Assembly (NCBI GenBank): GCA_020698575.1
Contig: CM036253.1
Span: 3,586,605 to 3,650,604 of the forward strand
Length of the DNA stretch: 64,000 nt
Direction of reading: 5' to 3'
Origin: Bostrychus sinensis
Taxonomy: Eukaryota; Chordata; Actinopteri; Gobiiformes; Eleotridae
Positions 32,800 to 43,877 of the stretch are shown here, in pieces. The translations under genes and the position numbers were made by a program. Each line of letters starts with the position of its first letter. Position 1 is the first letter of the stretch. The notes below the pieces were generated by a model that was given only the letters and a program-made list of their open reading frames with translations, was not told the DNA's origin and searched no databases.

Positions 32800-32885
32800 G
32801 AGACAGGACCAAGACCAGGACCAGGACCAGGACCAAGATCAGGACCAGGACCAGGACCAGGACCAAGATCAGGACCAGGACCAGG
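32800..32885. repeat. (CAGGAC)n microsatellite
   Basis: CAGGAC hexamers interrupted by CAAGAT, upstream of the GC-box array. Confidence 0.9.
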
Positions 32886-32924
32886 GAGGGGGGGTCCGGG
32901 GAGGACCTGACCACAGCAGAGTCC

Positions 32925-33090
32925 AGAGGGGCGGGGCTTGAGTCCAGGTGAGGGGCGGGGCTTGAATCCAGGTGAGGGGCGGGGCTTGCGTCCAGGTAAG
33001 GGGCGGGGCTTGAATCCAGGTAAGGGGCGGGGCTGGAGTCCAGGTGAGGGGCGGGGCTTGAGTGCAGGTGAGGGCTGATATAAAATAATG
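32925..33090 (+). promoter_or_regulatory. Six-copy GC-box array and TATA-like box before the interferon gene
   Basis: Six tandem 24-bp units each carry AGGGGCGGGGC, a strong Sp1/KLF GC box. They are followed by GATATAAAATAAT at about 33076-33088, a reasonable TATA box, about 380 bp before the interferon ATG. A start near 33110 would give a leader containing two small minisatellites. The promoter role is inferred; I see no ISRE close by. Confidence 0.55.
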
Positions 33091-33124
33091 AGGAGGATCT
33101 GATGGACCTGACTCTGCCCTGAGC

Positions 33125-33460
33125 TCAGCTGAGGACTGGATCTGACCTGGATCTGACCTGGACCTGACCTGGACCTCACCTGGATCTGACCTGGACCTGA
33201 CCTGGACCTGACCTGGACCTCACCTGGACCTCACCTGAAGATAATACAGGTCTGAGTCTGCTGGACTTTGCTGGTTCTGATCCAAGCTCTGTTGGTCCTA
33301 AACGTCTAGTCCTGTTGGGTCTGGTGGAACTGGACTAACTCTGGTCCTGGTCCTGACTCTGGTCTTGGTCCTGACTCTGGTCCAGGTCTTGGTCCTGACT
33401 CTGGTCAAGGTCCTGGTCCTGACTCTGGTCCTGGTTCTGACTCTGGTCCTGGTTCTGTTG
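33125..33460 (+). repeat. Small minisatellites in the interferon leader region
   Basis: GACCTGGACCTGACCTG units lie at about 33140-33235, and CTGGTCCTGACT units at about 33335-33455. The latter runs into TTCTGTTGCAG at 33453-33463, which also looks like a splice acceptor just before the ATG, so a spliced leader is possible. Confidence 0.8.
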
Positions 33461-33468
33461 CAGTGAGG

Positions 33469-36400
33469 ATGGCGCCCCCTGCTGGAGCGGCTGTGATGCT
33501 GATGCTGCTGGTTCTGATCCGTCTCCACGGCGACGCCTGGCCTCGTCCCCATGGCAACAGCTGCTCTCCTCCAGGAGACGTTACCCAGGAAGCACTGGGC
33601 CTGCTGCGGGCAGTGGTACTGCAGTACCACTACTACTACTACTACTACTACTGCTACTACTGCTACTATGACTACTATTACTACTACTACTGCTACTACT
33701 ACTACTACTGCTACTAATACTACTACTACTACTACTGCTACTACTAATACTACTACTACTGCTACTAATACTACTACTACTACTACTACTGCTGCTACAC
33801 ACTACTATACACTACTACTCTGGTGTACTTGAAGCTCCGCCCTCAATACAGTGCCGAGTGTAATTCCGTGTGTGTCCTGCAGGGGTCGTCCTTTCCGTCT
33901 TCCTGTCACTTTTTCAACAACAACGTGACTCTGCCCAGCAACATCTCGACCAATCAGCAGCAGGTACGGCTCCATCTCAGCCAATCAGATCAAAGCTTTA
34001 CTCTGTCCCGGTTTAACTGAAGCCAACGCTGCTCTCTGATTGGTCCTCAGTGTGGCACTGCACTGCAATTGGTCCATGAGGCGCTGCGGGGGGCGGGGCA
34101 CGTCTTTGAAGAGCAGGAGCCATATTTGGGCGTGGGCGGAGTTTCATGGGACGACAGGAAGTTGGATGACTTCCAAAACATTTTATACCAGCTTCTGGAG
34201 TATCCCTGTGTAAGTACTGCAAATACTACTACTATTACTACTGCTATATACTACTGCTGCTACTACTGTATACTACTACTGTAACATTCTGTACCTATCT
34301 ACAAATACTACTACTATCCACAGCTACTACTTATATACTACTATTATTACTGTATAATACAACTTATACTGCAACAAATACTACTAAATACTACTACTGC
34401 TAAACCAGGTCTAAACCAGGACTAAACCAGGTCTAAACCAGGTCTAAACCAGGTCTAAACCAGGACTAAACCAGGTCTAAACCAGGTCTAAACCAGGACT
34501 AAACCAGGTCTAAACCAGGTCTAAACCAGGACTAAACCAGGACTAAACCAGGAATAAACCAGGTCTAAACCAGGTCTAAACCAGGGCTAAACCAGGGCTA
34601 AACCAGGTCTAAACCAGGTCTAAACCAGGACTACACCAGGTCTAAACCAGGACTAAACCAGGACTAAACCAGGTCTAAACCAGGACTAAACCAGATCTAA
34701 ACCAGGACTAAACCAAAACCAAACCAGGACTAAACCAGGACTAAATCAGGACTAAACCAGATCTAAACCAGGACTAAACCAGGTCTAAACCAGGTCTAAA
34801 CCAGGACTGAACCAGGACTAAACCAGGACTAAACCAGGTCTAAACCAGGACTAAACCAGGACTAAACCAGGACTGAACCAGGTGTAAACCAGAACTTGAC
34901 CAGAACTAAACCAGAATTAAACCAGGACTGACCCAAAACTAAACAAGGTAACCCAGAATAAAACCAGGACTAAACTAGGTCTAAACCAGGACTAAACCAG
35001 GTCTAAACCAGGACTAAACCAGGTCTAAACCAGGACTAAACCAGGTGTAAACCAGGACTAAACCAGGTGTAAACCAGGACTAAACCAGGTGTAAACCAGG
35101 ACTAAACTAGGTCTAAACCAGGACTAAACCAGGTCTAAACCAGGACTAAACCAGGTCTAAACCAGGACTAAACCAGGTGTAAACCAGGACTAAACCAGGT
35201 GTAAACCAGGACTAAACCAGGTCTAAACCAGGACTAAACCAGGTCTAAACCAGGTCTAAACCAGGACTAAACCAGGTCTAAACCAGGTCTAAACCAGGTC
35301 TAAACCAGGACTAAACCAGGAGTAAAAACCAGGTGTAAACCAGGACTAAACCAGGTTTAAACCAGGACTAAACCAGGTCTAAACCAGGACTACACCAGGA
35401 CTAAACCAGGTCTAAACCAGGTCTAAACCAGGTCTAAACCAGGTCTAAACCAGGAGTAAACCAGGTGTAAACCAGGTGTAAACCAGGACTAAACCAGGTT
35501 TAAACCAGGACTAAACCAGGTCTAAACCAGGTCTAAACCAGGACTAAACCAGGACTAAACCAGGACTAAACCAGGTCTAAACCAGGACTACACCAGGACT
35601 ACACCAGGTCTTAACCAGGTCTAAACCAGGACTAAACTAGATCTAAACCAGGACTAAACTAGGTCCAAACCAGGTCTAAACCAGGACTAAACCAGGACTA
35701 AACCAGGTCTAAACCAGGACTAAACCAGGTCTAAACCAGGACTAAACCAGGACTAAACCAGGTCTAAACCAGGACTAAACCAGGTCTAAACCAGGTCTAA
35801 ACCAGGACTAAACCAGGTCTAAACCAGGACTAAACCAGGACTAAACCAGGTCTAAACCAGGACTAAACCAGGTCTAAACCAGGACTAAACCAGGACTAAA
35901 CCAGGTCTAAACCAGGACTGAACCAGGTCTAAACCAGAACTACACCAGGACTAAACCAGGTCTATGCCAGGTCTAAACCAGGACTAAACCAGGACTAAAC
36001 CAGGACTAAACCAGGTCTAAACCAGGACTACACCAGGTCTAAACCAGATCTAAACCAGGACTAAACTAGATCTAAACCAGGACTAAACTAGGTCCAAACC
36101 AAGTCTAAACCAGGACTAAACCAGGACTAAACCAGGTCTAAACCAGGACTAAACCAGGTCTAAACCAGGACTAAACCAGGACTAAACCAGGACTAAACCA
36201 GGACTAAACCAGGTCTAAACCAGGACTAAACCAGGTCTAAACCAGGACTAAACCAGGACTAAACCAGGTCTAAACCAGAACTTGACCAGAACTAAACCAG
36301 AATTAAACCAGGACTGACCCAAAACTAAACAAGGTAACCCAGAATAAAACCAGGACTAAACTAGGTCTAAACCAGGTCTAAACCAGGACTAAACCAGGTG

Positions 36401-38738
36401 TAAACCAGGACTAAACCAGGTGTAAACCAGGACTAAACCAGGTCTAAACCAGGACTAAACCAGGTCTAAACCAGGTCTAAACCAGGACTAAACCAGGTCT
36501 AAACCAGGTCTAAACCAGGTCTAAACCAGGACTAAACCAGGAGTAAAAACCAGGTGTAAACCAGGACTAAACCAGGTTTAAACCAGGACTAAACCAGGTC
36601 TAAACCAGGACTACACCAGGACTAAACCAGGTCTAAACCAGGTCTAAACCAGGTCTAAACCAGGTCTAAACCAGGAGTAAACCAGGTGTAAACCAGGTGT
36701 AAACCAGGACTAAACCAGGTTTAAACCAGGACTAAACCAGGTCTAAACCAGGTCTAAACCAGGACTAAACCAGGACTAAACCAGGACTAAACCAGGACTA
36801 AACCAGGTCTAAACCAGGACTACACCAGGACTACACCAGGTCTTAACCAGGTCTAAACCAGGACTAAACTAGATCTAAACCAGGACTAAACTAGGTCCAA
36901 ACCAGGTCTAAACCAGGACTAAACCAGGACTAAACCAGGTCTAAACCAGGACTAAACCAGGTCTAAACCAGGACTAAACCAGGACTAAACCAGGTCTAAA
37001 CCAGGACTAAACCAGGTCTAAACCAGGTCTAAACCAGGACTAAACCAGGTCTAAACCAGGACTAAACCAGGACTAAACCAGGTCTAAACCAGGACTAAAC
37101 CAGGTCTAAACCAGGACTAAACCAGGACTAAACCAGGTCTAAACCAGGACTAAACCAGGTCTAAACCAGGACTACACCAGGACTAAACCAGGTCTAAACC
37201 AGGTCTAAACCAGGACTAAACCAGGACTAAACCAGGACTAAACCAGGTCTAAACCAGGACTACACCAGGTCTTAACCAGGTCTAAACCAGGACTAAACTA
37301 GATCTAAACCAGGACTAAACTAGGTCCAAACCAGGTCTAAACCAGGACTAAACCAGGACTAAACCAGGTCTAAACCAGGACTAAACCAGGTCTAAACCAG
37401 GACTAAACCAGGACTAAACCAGGACTAAACCAGGACTAAACCAGGTCTAAACCAGGACTAAACCAGGTCTAAACCAGGACTAAACCAGGACTAAACCAGG
37501 TCTAAACCAGAACTTGACCAGAACTAAACCAGAATTAAACCAGGACTGACCCAAAACTAAACAAGGTAACCCAGAATAAAACCAGGACTAAACTAGGTCT
37601 AAACCAGGTCTAAACCAGGACTAAACCAGGACTAAACCAGGACTAAACCAGGACTAAACCAGGACTAAACTAGATCTAAACCAGGACTAAACTAGGTCTA
37701 AACCAGGTCTAAACCAGGACTAAACCAGGACAAAACCAGGTCTAAACCAGAACTTGACCAGAACTAAACCAGAATTAAACCAGGACTGACGCAAAACTAA
37801 ACAAGGTAACCCAGAATAAAACCAGGACTAAACTAGGTCTAAACCAGGTCTAAACCAGGACTAAACCAGGTCTAAACCAGGACTAAACCAGGTCTAAACC
37901 AGGACTACACCAGGTCTTAACCAGGACTAAACCAGGTCTAAACCAGGACTAAACTAGATCTAAACCAGGACTAAACTAGGTTTAAACCAGGTCTAAACCA
38001 GGACTAAACCAGGTCTAAACCAGGACTAAACCAGGTCTAAACCAGGACTAAACTAGATCTAAACCAGGACTAAACCAGGACTAAACTAGGTCTAAACCAG
38101 GTCTAAACCAGGACTAAACCAGGACTAAACCAGGTCTAAACCAGGACTAAACTAGATCTAAACCAGGACTAAACCAGGACTAAACCAGGTCTGAACCAGG
38201 ACTAAACCAGGACTAAACCAGGTCTAAACCAGGACTAAACTAGGTCTAAACCAGGTCTAAACCAGGACTAAACCAGGTCTAAACCAGGACTAAACCAGGA
38301 CTAAACCAGGTCTAAACCAGGTCTAAACCAGGACTAAACCAGGTCTAAACCAGGACTAAACCAGGACTAAACCAGGTCTAAACCAGGTCTAAACCAGGTC
38401 TGAACCAGGTCTAAACCAGGTCTAACCTGTTCTCTCTGTAGTTCTCACAGTTGGACTCGTCCGGACTCCTGGATCCGTACTTCAGTAACGTCACGGCTCT
38501 GATCCAGAACCAGGTCTGTGTGAAGTCCTCAGACGGTGGGAGGGTCCTGGTTTTGGTCCAGGTCTTGGTTCTGACCCAGGTCTTTGTTTCTCTGTGTCCT
38601 CAGGACGTCTGTGGCTGGTACGTCCTACGCCGGGACCTGGTCTGGATCCTCAGGACCGTCCTGAGAAAACAGCACCACTGCTTCAGCTGGCCCCGGCTCC
38701 AGAACCAGGACCGGAACCGGGTCCGGACCAGGCTCTAG
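33469..38738 (+). CDS. ifn: Type I interferon, five coding exons
   Basis: A secreted helical cytokine that signals antiviral defence through the type I interferon receptor. Exons are 33469-33615, 33883-33963, 34051-34209, 38442-38513 and 38604-38738; all introns are phase 0, giving 197 aa. The five-exon, four-intron layout is that of fish type I interferons. Residues 1-23 are a signal peptide with a VMLMLLVLI core. SWDDRKLDDFQNILYQLLE is the conserved helix C/D region, and DVCGWYVLRRDL corresponds to the C-terminal C-[AG]-W motif. Four cysteines (SC at residue 32, SSC in exon 2, YPC ending exon 3, VCGW) match the four-cysteine group II pattern; CGTAL and HHC are extra. N-glycosylation sites are NVT, NIS and NVT. 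The exon 1 donor (GTG|GTACTG) is weak. Intron 3 is nearly all minisatellite. Confidence 0.9.
33622..33795 (+). repeat. (TAC)n microsatellite in interferon intron 1
   Basis: TAC/TGC triplets interrupted by TAATAC fill most of intron 1. A smaller relative (ACTACTACT) occurs at the start of intron 3 (34228-34400). Confidence 0.93.
34403..38425 (+). repeat. 4 kb 11-bp minisatellite in interferon intron 3
   Basis: About 365 units of TAAACCAGGAC/TAAACCAGGTC. A diverged marker segment (ACCAGAACTTGACCAG to AACAAGGTAACCCAG) recurs near 34895, 36275, 37507 and 37747, showing that kilobase blocks were duplicated as higher-order repeats. It stops about 20 bp before the exon 4 acceptor. Confidence 0.97.
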
Positions 38739-38879
38739 GACCAGGACCGGGTCTGGACCAGGCTCTAGGACCAGGACCGGGTCTGGACCAGGTTCTATGA
38801 CCAGAACTGGAACCATCTGCAGAACTGACTCCAAACAAAACCACTGCTTCAACCTGGACCAGACCTGGACCAGGACTGT

Positions 38880-38965
38880 TGTTGTTGTTGTTGCTGTTGT
38901 TTTTTTAGTATTTATTTATTTATTAAGTATTTATTTTTATTTATTTATTTTTATATTAAGTTATT
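38880..38965 (+). promoter_or_regulatory. AU-rich element in interferon 3'UTR
   Basis: After a (GTT)n tract, TATTTATTTATTTATT and further ATTTA pentamers are clustered at 38909-38955. Overlapping ATTTA motifs are the classical mRNA-instability element of cytokine transcripts, which supports the gene call. Confidence 0.75.
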
Positions 38966-39000
38966 AATATTTATGACGTTTACTGTTGTGATCAAGTTTA

Positions 39001-39006
39001 AATAAA
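39001..39006 (+). terminator. Interferon poly(A) signal
   Basis: AATAAA 263 bp after the stop codon and about 45 bp after the AU-rich cluster. Confidence 0.7.
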
Positions 39007-39031
39007 GTTTTCTGCATCTTATTTCTATTTC

Positions 39032-39182
39032 ATAAACAAACATCAGACATAAACAAACACCAGACATAAACAAACAAACAAACAAACACCAGACATAAAC
39101 AAACAAACATCAGACATAAACAAACACCAGACATAAACAAACAAACAAACATCAGACATAAACAAACACCAGACATAAACAC
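39032..39182. repeat. CAGACATAAACAAACA tandem repeat
   Basis: Units of CAGACATAAACAAACAC with variable (AAAC)n length, just beyond the interferon poly(A) signal. Confidence 0.9.
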
Positions 39183-39189
39183 AGACCCA

Positions 39190-39275
39190 GGGCGTCCCTG
39201 TCCTTAGAGCCTCCTTCTCTTCAAGAAAAACTCCTAAAAAACTCAAATGTAGGAAAGTACTTTTATTGCAGCTCA
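39190..39275. mobile_element. L2 LINE 3'UTR fragment
   Basis: CCTGTCCTTAGAGCCTCCTT and AAAAACTCCTAAAAAACTC match the L2 3' region at 50655-50700 and 17143-17185. Confidence 0.65.
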
Positions 39276-39417
39276 CTAGTACTTTTACTGCAGTACTTTT
39301 CTCTGTGGGACACTGTGTTCTGTTGTTAGTCTGGTTTTCTTTTCACTGATCCCAGACTAATCCTGAGTTAAACCTGGATTAAACCTGAAGCATCACAGTA
39401 AACACCTTCACTGACAT

Positions 39418-40817
39418 GCACAGGCTAACCACTCTGCTACAGTAACACAGGCTAACCACTCTGCTACAGTAACACAGGCTAACCACTCTGCTACAGTAAC
39501 ACAGGCTAACCACTCTGCTACAGTAACACAGGCTAACCACTCTGCTACAGTAACACAGGCTAACCACTCTGCTACAGTAACACAGGCTAACCACTCTGCC
39601 ACCAGTAACACAGGCTAACCACTCTGCCACAGTAACACAGGCTAACCACTCTGCTACAGTAACACAGGGTAACCACTCTGCCACAGTAACACAGGCTAAC
39701 CACTCTGCCACCAGTAACACAGGCTAACCACTCTGCCACAGTAACACAGGCTAACCACTCTGCTACAGTAACACAGGCTAACCACTCTGCTACAGTAACA
39801 CAGGCTAACCACTCTGCTACAGTAACACAGGCTAACCACTCTGCTACAGTAACACAGGCTAACCACTCTGCTACAGTAACACAGGCTAACCACTCTGCTA
39901 CAGTAACACAGGCTAACCACTCTGCTACAGTAACACAGGCTAACCACTCTGTCACAGTAACACAGGCTAACCACTCTGCTACAGTAACACAGGCTAACCA
40001 CTCTGCTACAGTAACACAGGCTAACCACTCTGCTACAGTAACACAGGCTAACCACTCTGCCACAGTAACAGGCTAACCACTTTGCCACAGTAACACAGGC
40101 TAACCACTCTGCCACAGTAACACAGGCTAACCACTCTGCCACAGTAACACAGGCTAACCACTCTGCTACAGTAACACAGGCTAACCACTCTGCTACAGTA
40201 ACACAGAGCTAACCACTCTGCTACAGTAACACAGTCTAACCACTCTGCTACAGTAACACAGGCTAACCACTCTGCCACAGTAACACAGGCTAACCACTCT
40301 GCCACAGTAACACAGGCTAACCACTCTGCTACAGTAACACAGGCTAACCACTCTGCTACAGTAACACAGGCTAACCACTCTGCTACAGTAACACAGGCTA
40401 ACCACTCTGCCACAGTAACAGGCTAACCACTCTGCCACAGTAACACAGGCTAACCACTCTGCTACAGTAACACAGGCTAACCACTCTGCTACAGTAACAC
40501 AGGCTAACCACTCTGCTACAGTAACACAGGCTAACCACTCTGCCACAGTAACAGGCTAACCACTCTGCTACAGTAACACAGTCTAACCACTCTGCTACAG
40601 TAACACAGGCTAACCACTCTGCTACAGTAACACAGGCTAACCACTCTGCTACAGTAACACAGGCTAACCACTCTGCTACAGTAACACAGGCTAACCACCC
40701 TGCTACAGTAACACAAGCTAACCACTCTGCTACAGTAACACAGGCTAACCACTCTGCTACAGTAACACAGGCTAACCACTCTGCTACAGTAACACAGGCT
40801 AACCACTCTGTTACAGT
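39418..40817 (-). repeat. 27-bp minisatellite built on a SINE A-box
   Basis: About 52 units containing GGCTAACCACTCTGCTACAG, with some truncated to 24 bp. The reverse complement, GTAGCAGAGTGGTTAGCC, matches the A-box region of a tRNA-derived SINE; copies of the parent sequence occur at about 40960 and 43155. The (MAEWLACVT)n frames are artefacts. Confidence 0.95.
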
Positions 40818-40904
40818 GTGTTTTAAATGAGAGAAAACCCTGAGTCAGAGTCTAAGTTACTTCGGTTTAAAATAATCTCAGACACAACAGGAGTCCGGCT
40901 CGCT

Positions 40905-41090
40905 AAAAGAGTGCTTTCCAACTGCGGGGTTGGGGCCCAAAGATGGGCCACACCGGGCAGTGTGGTTAGCAAGGAGGTCACGGGTTCAATTCCTGGACCA
41001 TGTGGGGACTTTCTGTGGAGTTCTCTTCGAGTCTGCGTAGATTTCTGTTTATCGCTGTTTCCTGCTAAAGGTTAAATAAAGAAAATCTGA
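40905..41090 (+). mobile_element. hAT-like end and tRNA-derived SINE fragment
   Basis: GAGTGCTTTCCAACTGCGGG at 40909 resembles a hAT end. GGGCAGTGTGGTTAGCAAGG, then GGTTCAATTCCTGG (B box) and TGTGGGGACTTTCTGTGGAG, follow a tRNA-derived SINE and its conserved body. It ends near AAGGTTAAATAAAG at 41067-41080. Confidence 0.6.
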
Positions 41091-41575
41091 AACTCAGTTT
41101 CTGAACACAGGACAAGGAAAGTTTGGATTAGGAATCTGCTGCAGACTCGGTTTGTTCAGATTTGTTTTGGTGAAGCTCACACCGCAGTCAGAGCCAGAGT
41201 CTCCTGAGGATTAGAGACAGGTCCGGACCCAGACTCTGAGGTTTATTTTAGTTTTAATGTGATCTGAGTGGAGATAATGAAGATCTGTGAGTCAGGCCCA
41301 GGTCTGACTCAGGTCTGACTCACAGATCCAGCGCTCAGGAAACTCCTCCGAGGGTTTGAGAGGAGACGTTCCAGCTCCGGATCTGCTCAGACACGAGGCA
41401 GACTTCAGTAAACGCGGCTCAGCTAGACCAGAGACCGGAGTCCTCTGACTAAGACCTGGATCAGTTCTGAACCGCTTCTGACTCAGACCTCGTGGCTCGT
41501 GAACCCTCAGGCGTCCTCCGCAGCTGAGACCTTCAGGACCAGGCTCCTGCAAAGCACTGCGGTAAAACTCTACAG
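41091..41575. other. No recognisable feature
   Basis: Mixed-composition sequence with no convincing exon or repeat. The short GTCTGACTCAGGTCTGACTCA duplication near 41300 is trivial. The - strand frame at 41292-41552 has no domain. Confidence 0.45.
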
Positions 41576-41577
41576 AT

Positions 41578-42598
41578 CTGCTCAGGAACGGCCTCAGTCC
41601 CGCTCTGGAACGGCCTCAGTCCTTGTCAGGAACGGCCTCGGTCCCACTCAGGAACGGCCTCGGTCCCGCTCAGGAACGGCCTCAGACCTTGTCAGGAACG
41701 GCCTCGGTCCCGCTCAGGAACGGCCTCGGTCCCGCTCTGGAACGGCCTCAGTCCTTGTCAGGAACGGCCTCGGTCCCGCTCAGGAACGGCCTCGGTCCCG
41801 CTCAGGAACGGCCTCAGACCTTGTCAGGAGCGGCCTCGGTCCTGCTCAGGAACGGCCTCGGTCCCGCTCTGGAACGGCCTCAGTCCTTGTCAGGAACGGC
41901 CTCGGTCCCGCTCAGGAACAGCCTCGGTCCTGCTCTGGAACGGACTCGGTCCCGCTCTGGAACGGCCTCGGTCCCGCTCAGGAACAGCCTCGGTCCTGCT
42001 CTGGAACAGACTCGGTCCCGCTCTGGAACGGCCTCGGTCCCGCTCGGGAACGGCCTCGGTCCCGCTCGGGAACGGCCTCGGTCCCGCTCAGGAACAGACT
42101 CGGTCCCGCTCATGAACGGCCTCGGTCCTTGTCAGGAACGGCCTCGGTCCCGCTCGGGAACGGCCTCGGTCCCGCTCGGGAACGGCCTCGGTCCCGCTCG
42201 GGAACGGCCTCGGTCCTTGTCAGGAACGGCCTCGGTCCCGCTCTGGAACGGCCTCGGTCCCGCTCAGGAACGGCCTCGGTCCCGCTCTGGAACGGCCTCG
42301 GTCCCGCTCTGGAACGGCCTCGGTCCTGCTCGGGAACGGCCTCGGTCCTTGTCAGGAACGGCCTCGGTCCCGCTCGGGAACGGCCTCGGTCCCGGTCCCA
42401 CTCGGGAACGGCCTCGGTCCCGCTCGGGAACGGCCTCGGTCCCGCTCGGGAACGGCCTCGGTCCCGCTCAGGAACGGCCTCGGTCCCGCTCAGGAACGGC
42501 CTCGGTCCCGCTCTGGAACGGCCTCGGCCCCGCTCGGGAACGGCCTCGGTCCTTGTCAGGAACGGCCTCAGTCCTGCTCAGGAACGGCCTCAGAACTT
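41578..42598. repeat. 21-bp minisatellite GGAACGGCCTCGGTCCCGCT
   Basis: About 48 units, CpG-rich, with CTTGTCAG versus CCGCTCAG/CCGCTCGG/CCGCTCTG subtypes. Open frames of up to 370 codons (RERPRSRSGTA) come from the 21-bp period. Confidence 0.96.
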
Positions 42599-42639
42599 TT
42601 GTAAGCCCTGAGTCTCTGTTGTTCTTCTCATAAACAGAT

Positions 42640-43005
42640 GTTTTAATGCAGGTCAGATGGCCAGATGTGCGAGGGCCAACCATTCCTCCTGATGTTTTTT
42701 GAATGCACACTACAATATAAATGAAATGCACAGTATTTAAGTTTTTTTTTTCAAAAGCCAAAAATACTATAAATTTCAAAACAAAATATAAAACAGGTCC
42801 CAACAAAATTACATTTTTGAACATAAACGCAATTTTTTGCCCAACTTCAGATCAGAATCAGAAAACAAGGCAAATGTAAAGAAACACTGTAAAAAATACT
42901 GATGGGCCACGTGTAATACAGTTTTTATAGAAGTCAAGGGCCACATGAAACCTTGACCCGTGCCACAAATGGCCCTCGGGCCGCACTTTGGAAACGTCTG
43001 AGTCT
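42640..43005. mobile_element. hAT-like non-autonomous element, uncertain left end
   Basis: The right side GGCCCTCGGGCCGCACTTTG followed by GAAACGTCTG reads, in reverse, as the start of a hAT terminal repeat. The left part contains GTGCGAGGGCCAACC, and GGGCCACGTG and GGGCCACATG lie inside. The body is AT-rich with no frame. I cannot define the target duplication. Confidence 0.45.
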
Positions 43006-43134
43006 CAGGCTGCAGGTCGTTTTTACTACTCATTATTAACTGTGTTATTACTAACTCTGCATCTGTAACATCTGCATTTCACCAAAACAGGACTGAAGTG
43101 TGAGGTTTCCTGTTTCCCGGTGCAGTCGGAGAAC

Positions 43135-43190
43135 TCTGCATGCTTCAGGCTGAGGCTAACCACTCTGCCACCGTGCCCCAGTAGGACCAC
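43135..43190 (-). mobile_element. tRNA-derived SINE head fragment
   Basis: On the - strand, GGGGCACGGTGGCAGAGTGG then TTAGCCTCAG is the A-box region of the same SINE type that underlies the 27-bp array at 39.4-40.8 kb. Confidence 0.55.
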
Positions 43191-43200
43191 AGTAAAGCTC

Positions 43201-43873
43201 TGTTCACACATCATTTGTGATAATCACCGATGTCGTGAGAATCCTCAGGTCTGTGATTCAGGCTGATTCTGTCGCAGATTGTTTCCTGAAGTTGGTAACA
43301 GTGATGAACAGTAACTTTCTTAATAATAAGAAGTCTCTTTGGTCTTACTCCCAAATCATTACTTTTTTCTCCGATAAAAAAAAAGTAAACAAACTAAGTT
43401 GAGGACGTGACCCGGAAGCACACCTCCCGTCGTCATGGCAACGTTAGACTTTAGAAGTTTTTGCGTCGCAGCCTGAGGTGAAGTTTGTTTTTTGTCAGCT
43501 CAGCAAATCAACAAAAGATAGCAGTTTAAGATTAAGTAGAAAAATAAAATTGGAGATTTTTATTATAAATCTGTTTAATTTTCAATTCGTCAGATCTGGA
43601 ATAAAGTTGGTAAAATGGAGTAAATTACAGACAGGGTTTATCCCGAGTGAACGTCCGACTAAAAACACTGACGTCAGGGGTAATTCAGGAATTACAGAGG
43701 TCCAGGGGTAAATGCTTATCCCGGGTGAACAGGGCTCAGAGCAGTGCTGTGTGGAGAGTGAGGTGAGGGATCCCTCTGGTGGACACCGAGGTCACTGCAG
43801 CCACAGGAAACAGAAAGGAAAAAGGAAACTAGGAAACAAGGAAAGGAAACAGAAACAGAATCAGTGACAGGAT
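43201..43873. other. Unassigned sequence with RFX- and ETS-like sites
   Basis: ACCCGGAAGC at about 43410 (ETS-like) and GTCGTCATGGCAAC at about 43428-43442 (RFX X-box-like) sit together. A donor-like GAG|GTGAAG follows at about 43477. The ATG within the X-box opens only a 13-codon frame. An orphan promoter is possible, but no gene could be followed from it. Confidence 0.35.
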
Positions 43874-43877
43874 TTAA

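Noticed and set aside
39379..40806. (MAEWLACVT)n frames, membrane-protein-like
   Set aside because: Translation of the 27-bp SINE-derived array.
39418..40817. CRISPR-like regular repeat
   Set aside because: Units are contiguous with no unique spacers, and the genome is vertebrate.
40950..41000. Functional tRNA gene
   Set aside because: A and B boxes are present but acceptor and anticodon stems do not pair, and a SINE body follows.
41499..42633. 370- and 336-codon Arg/Ser-rich frames resembling an RS protein
   Set aside because: A 21-bp unit guarantees open frames; there is no flanking gene structure.
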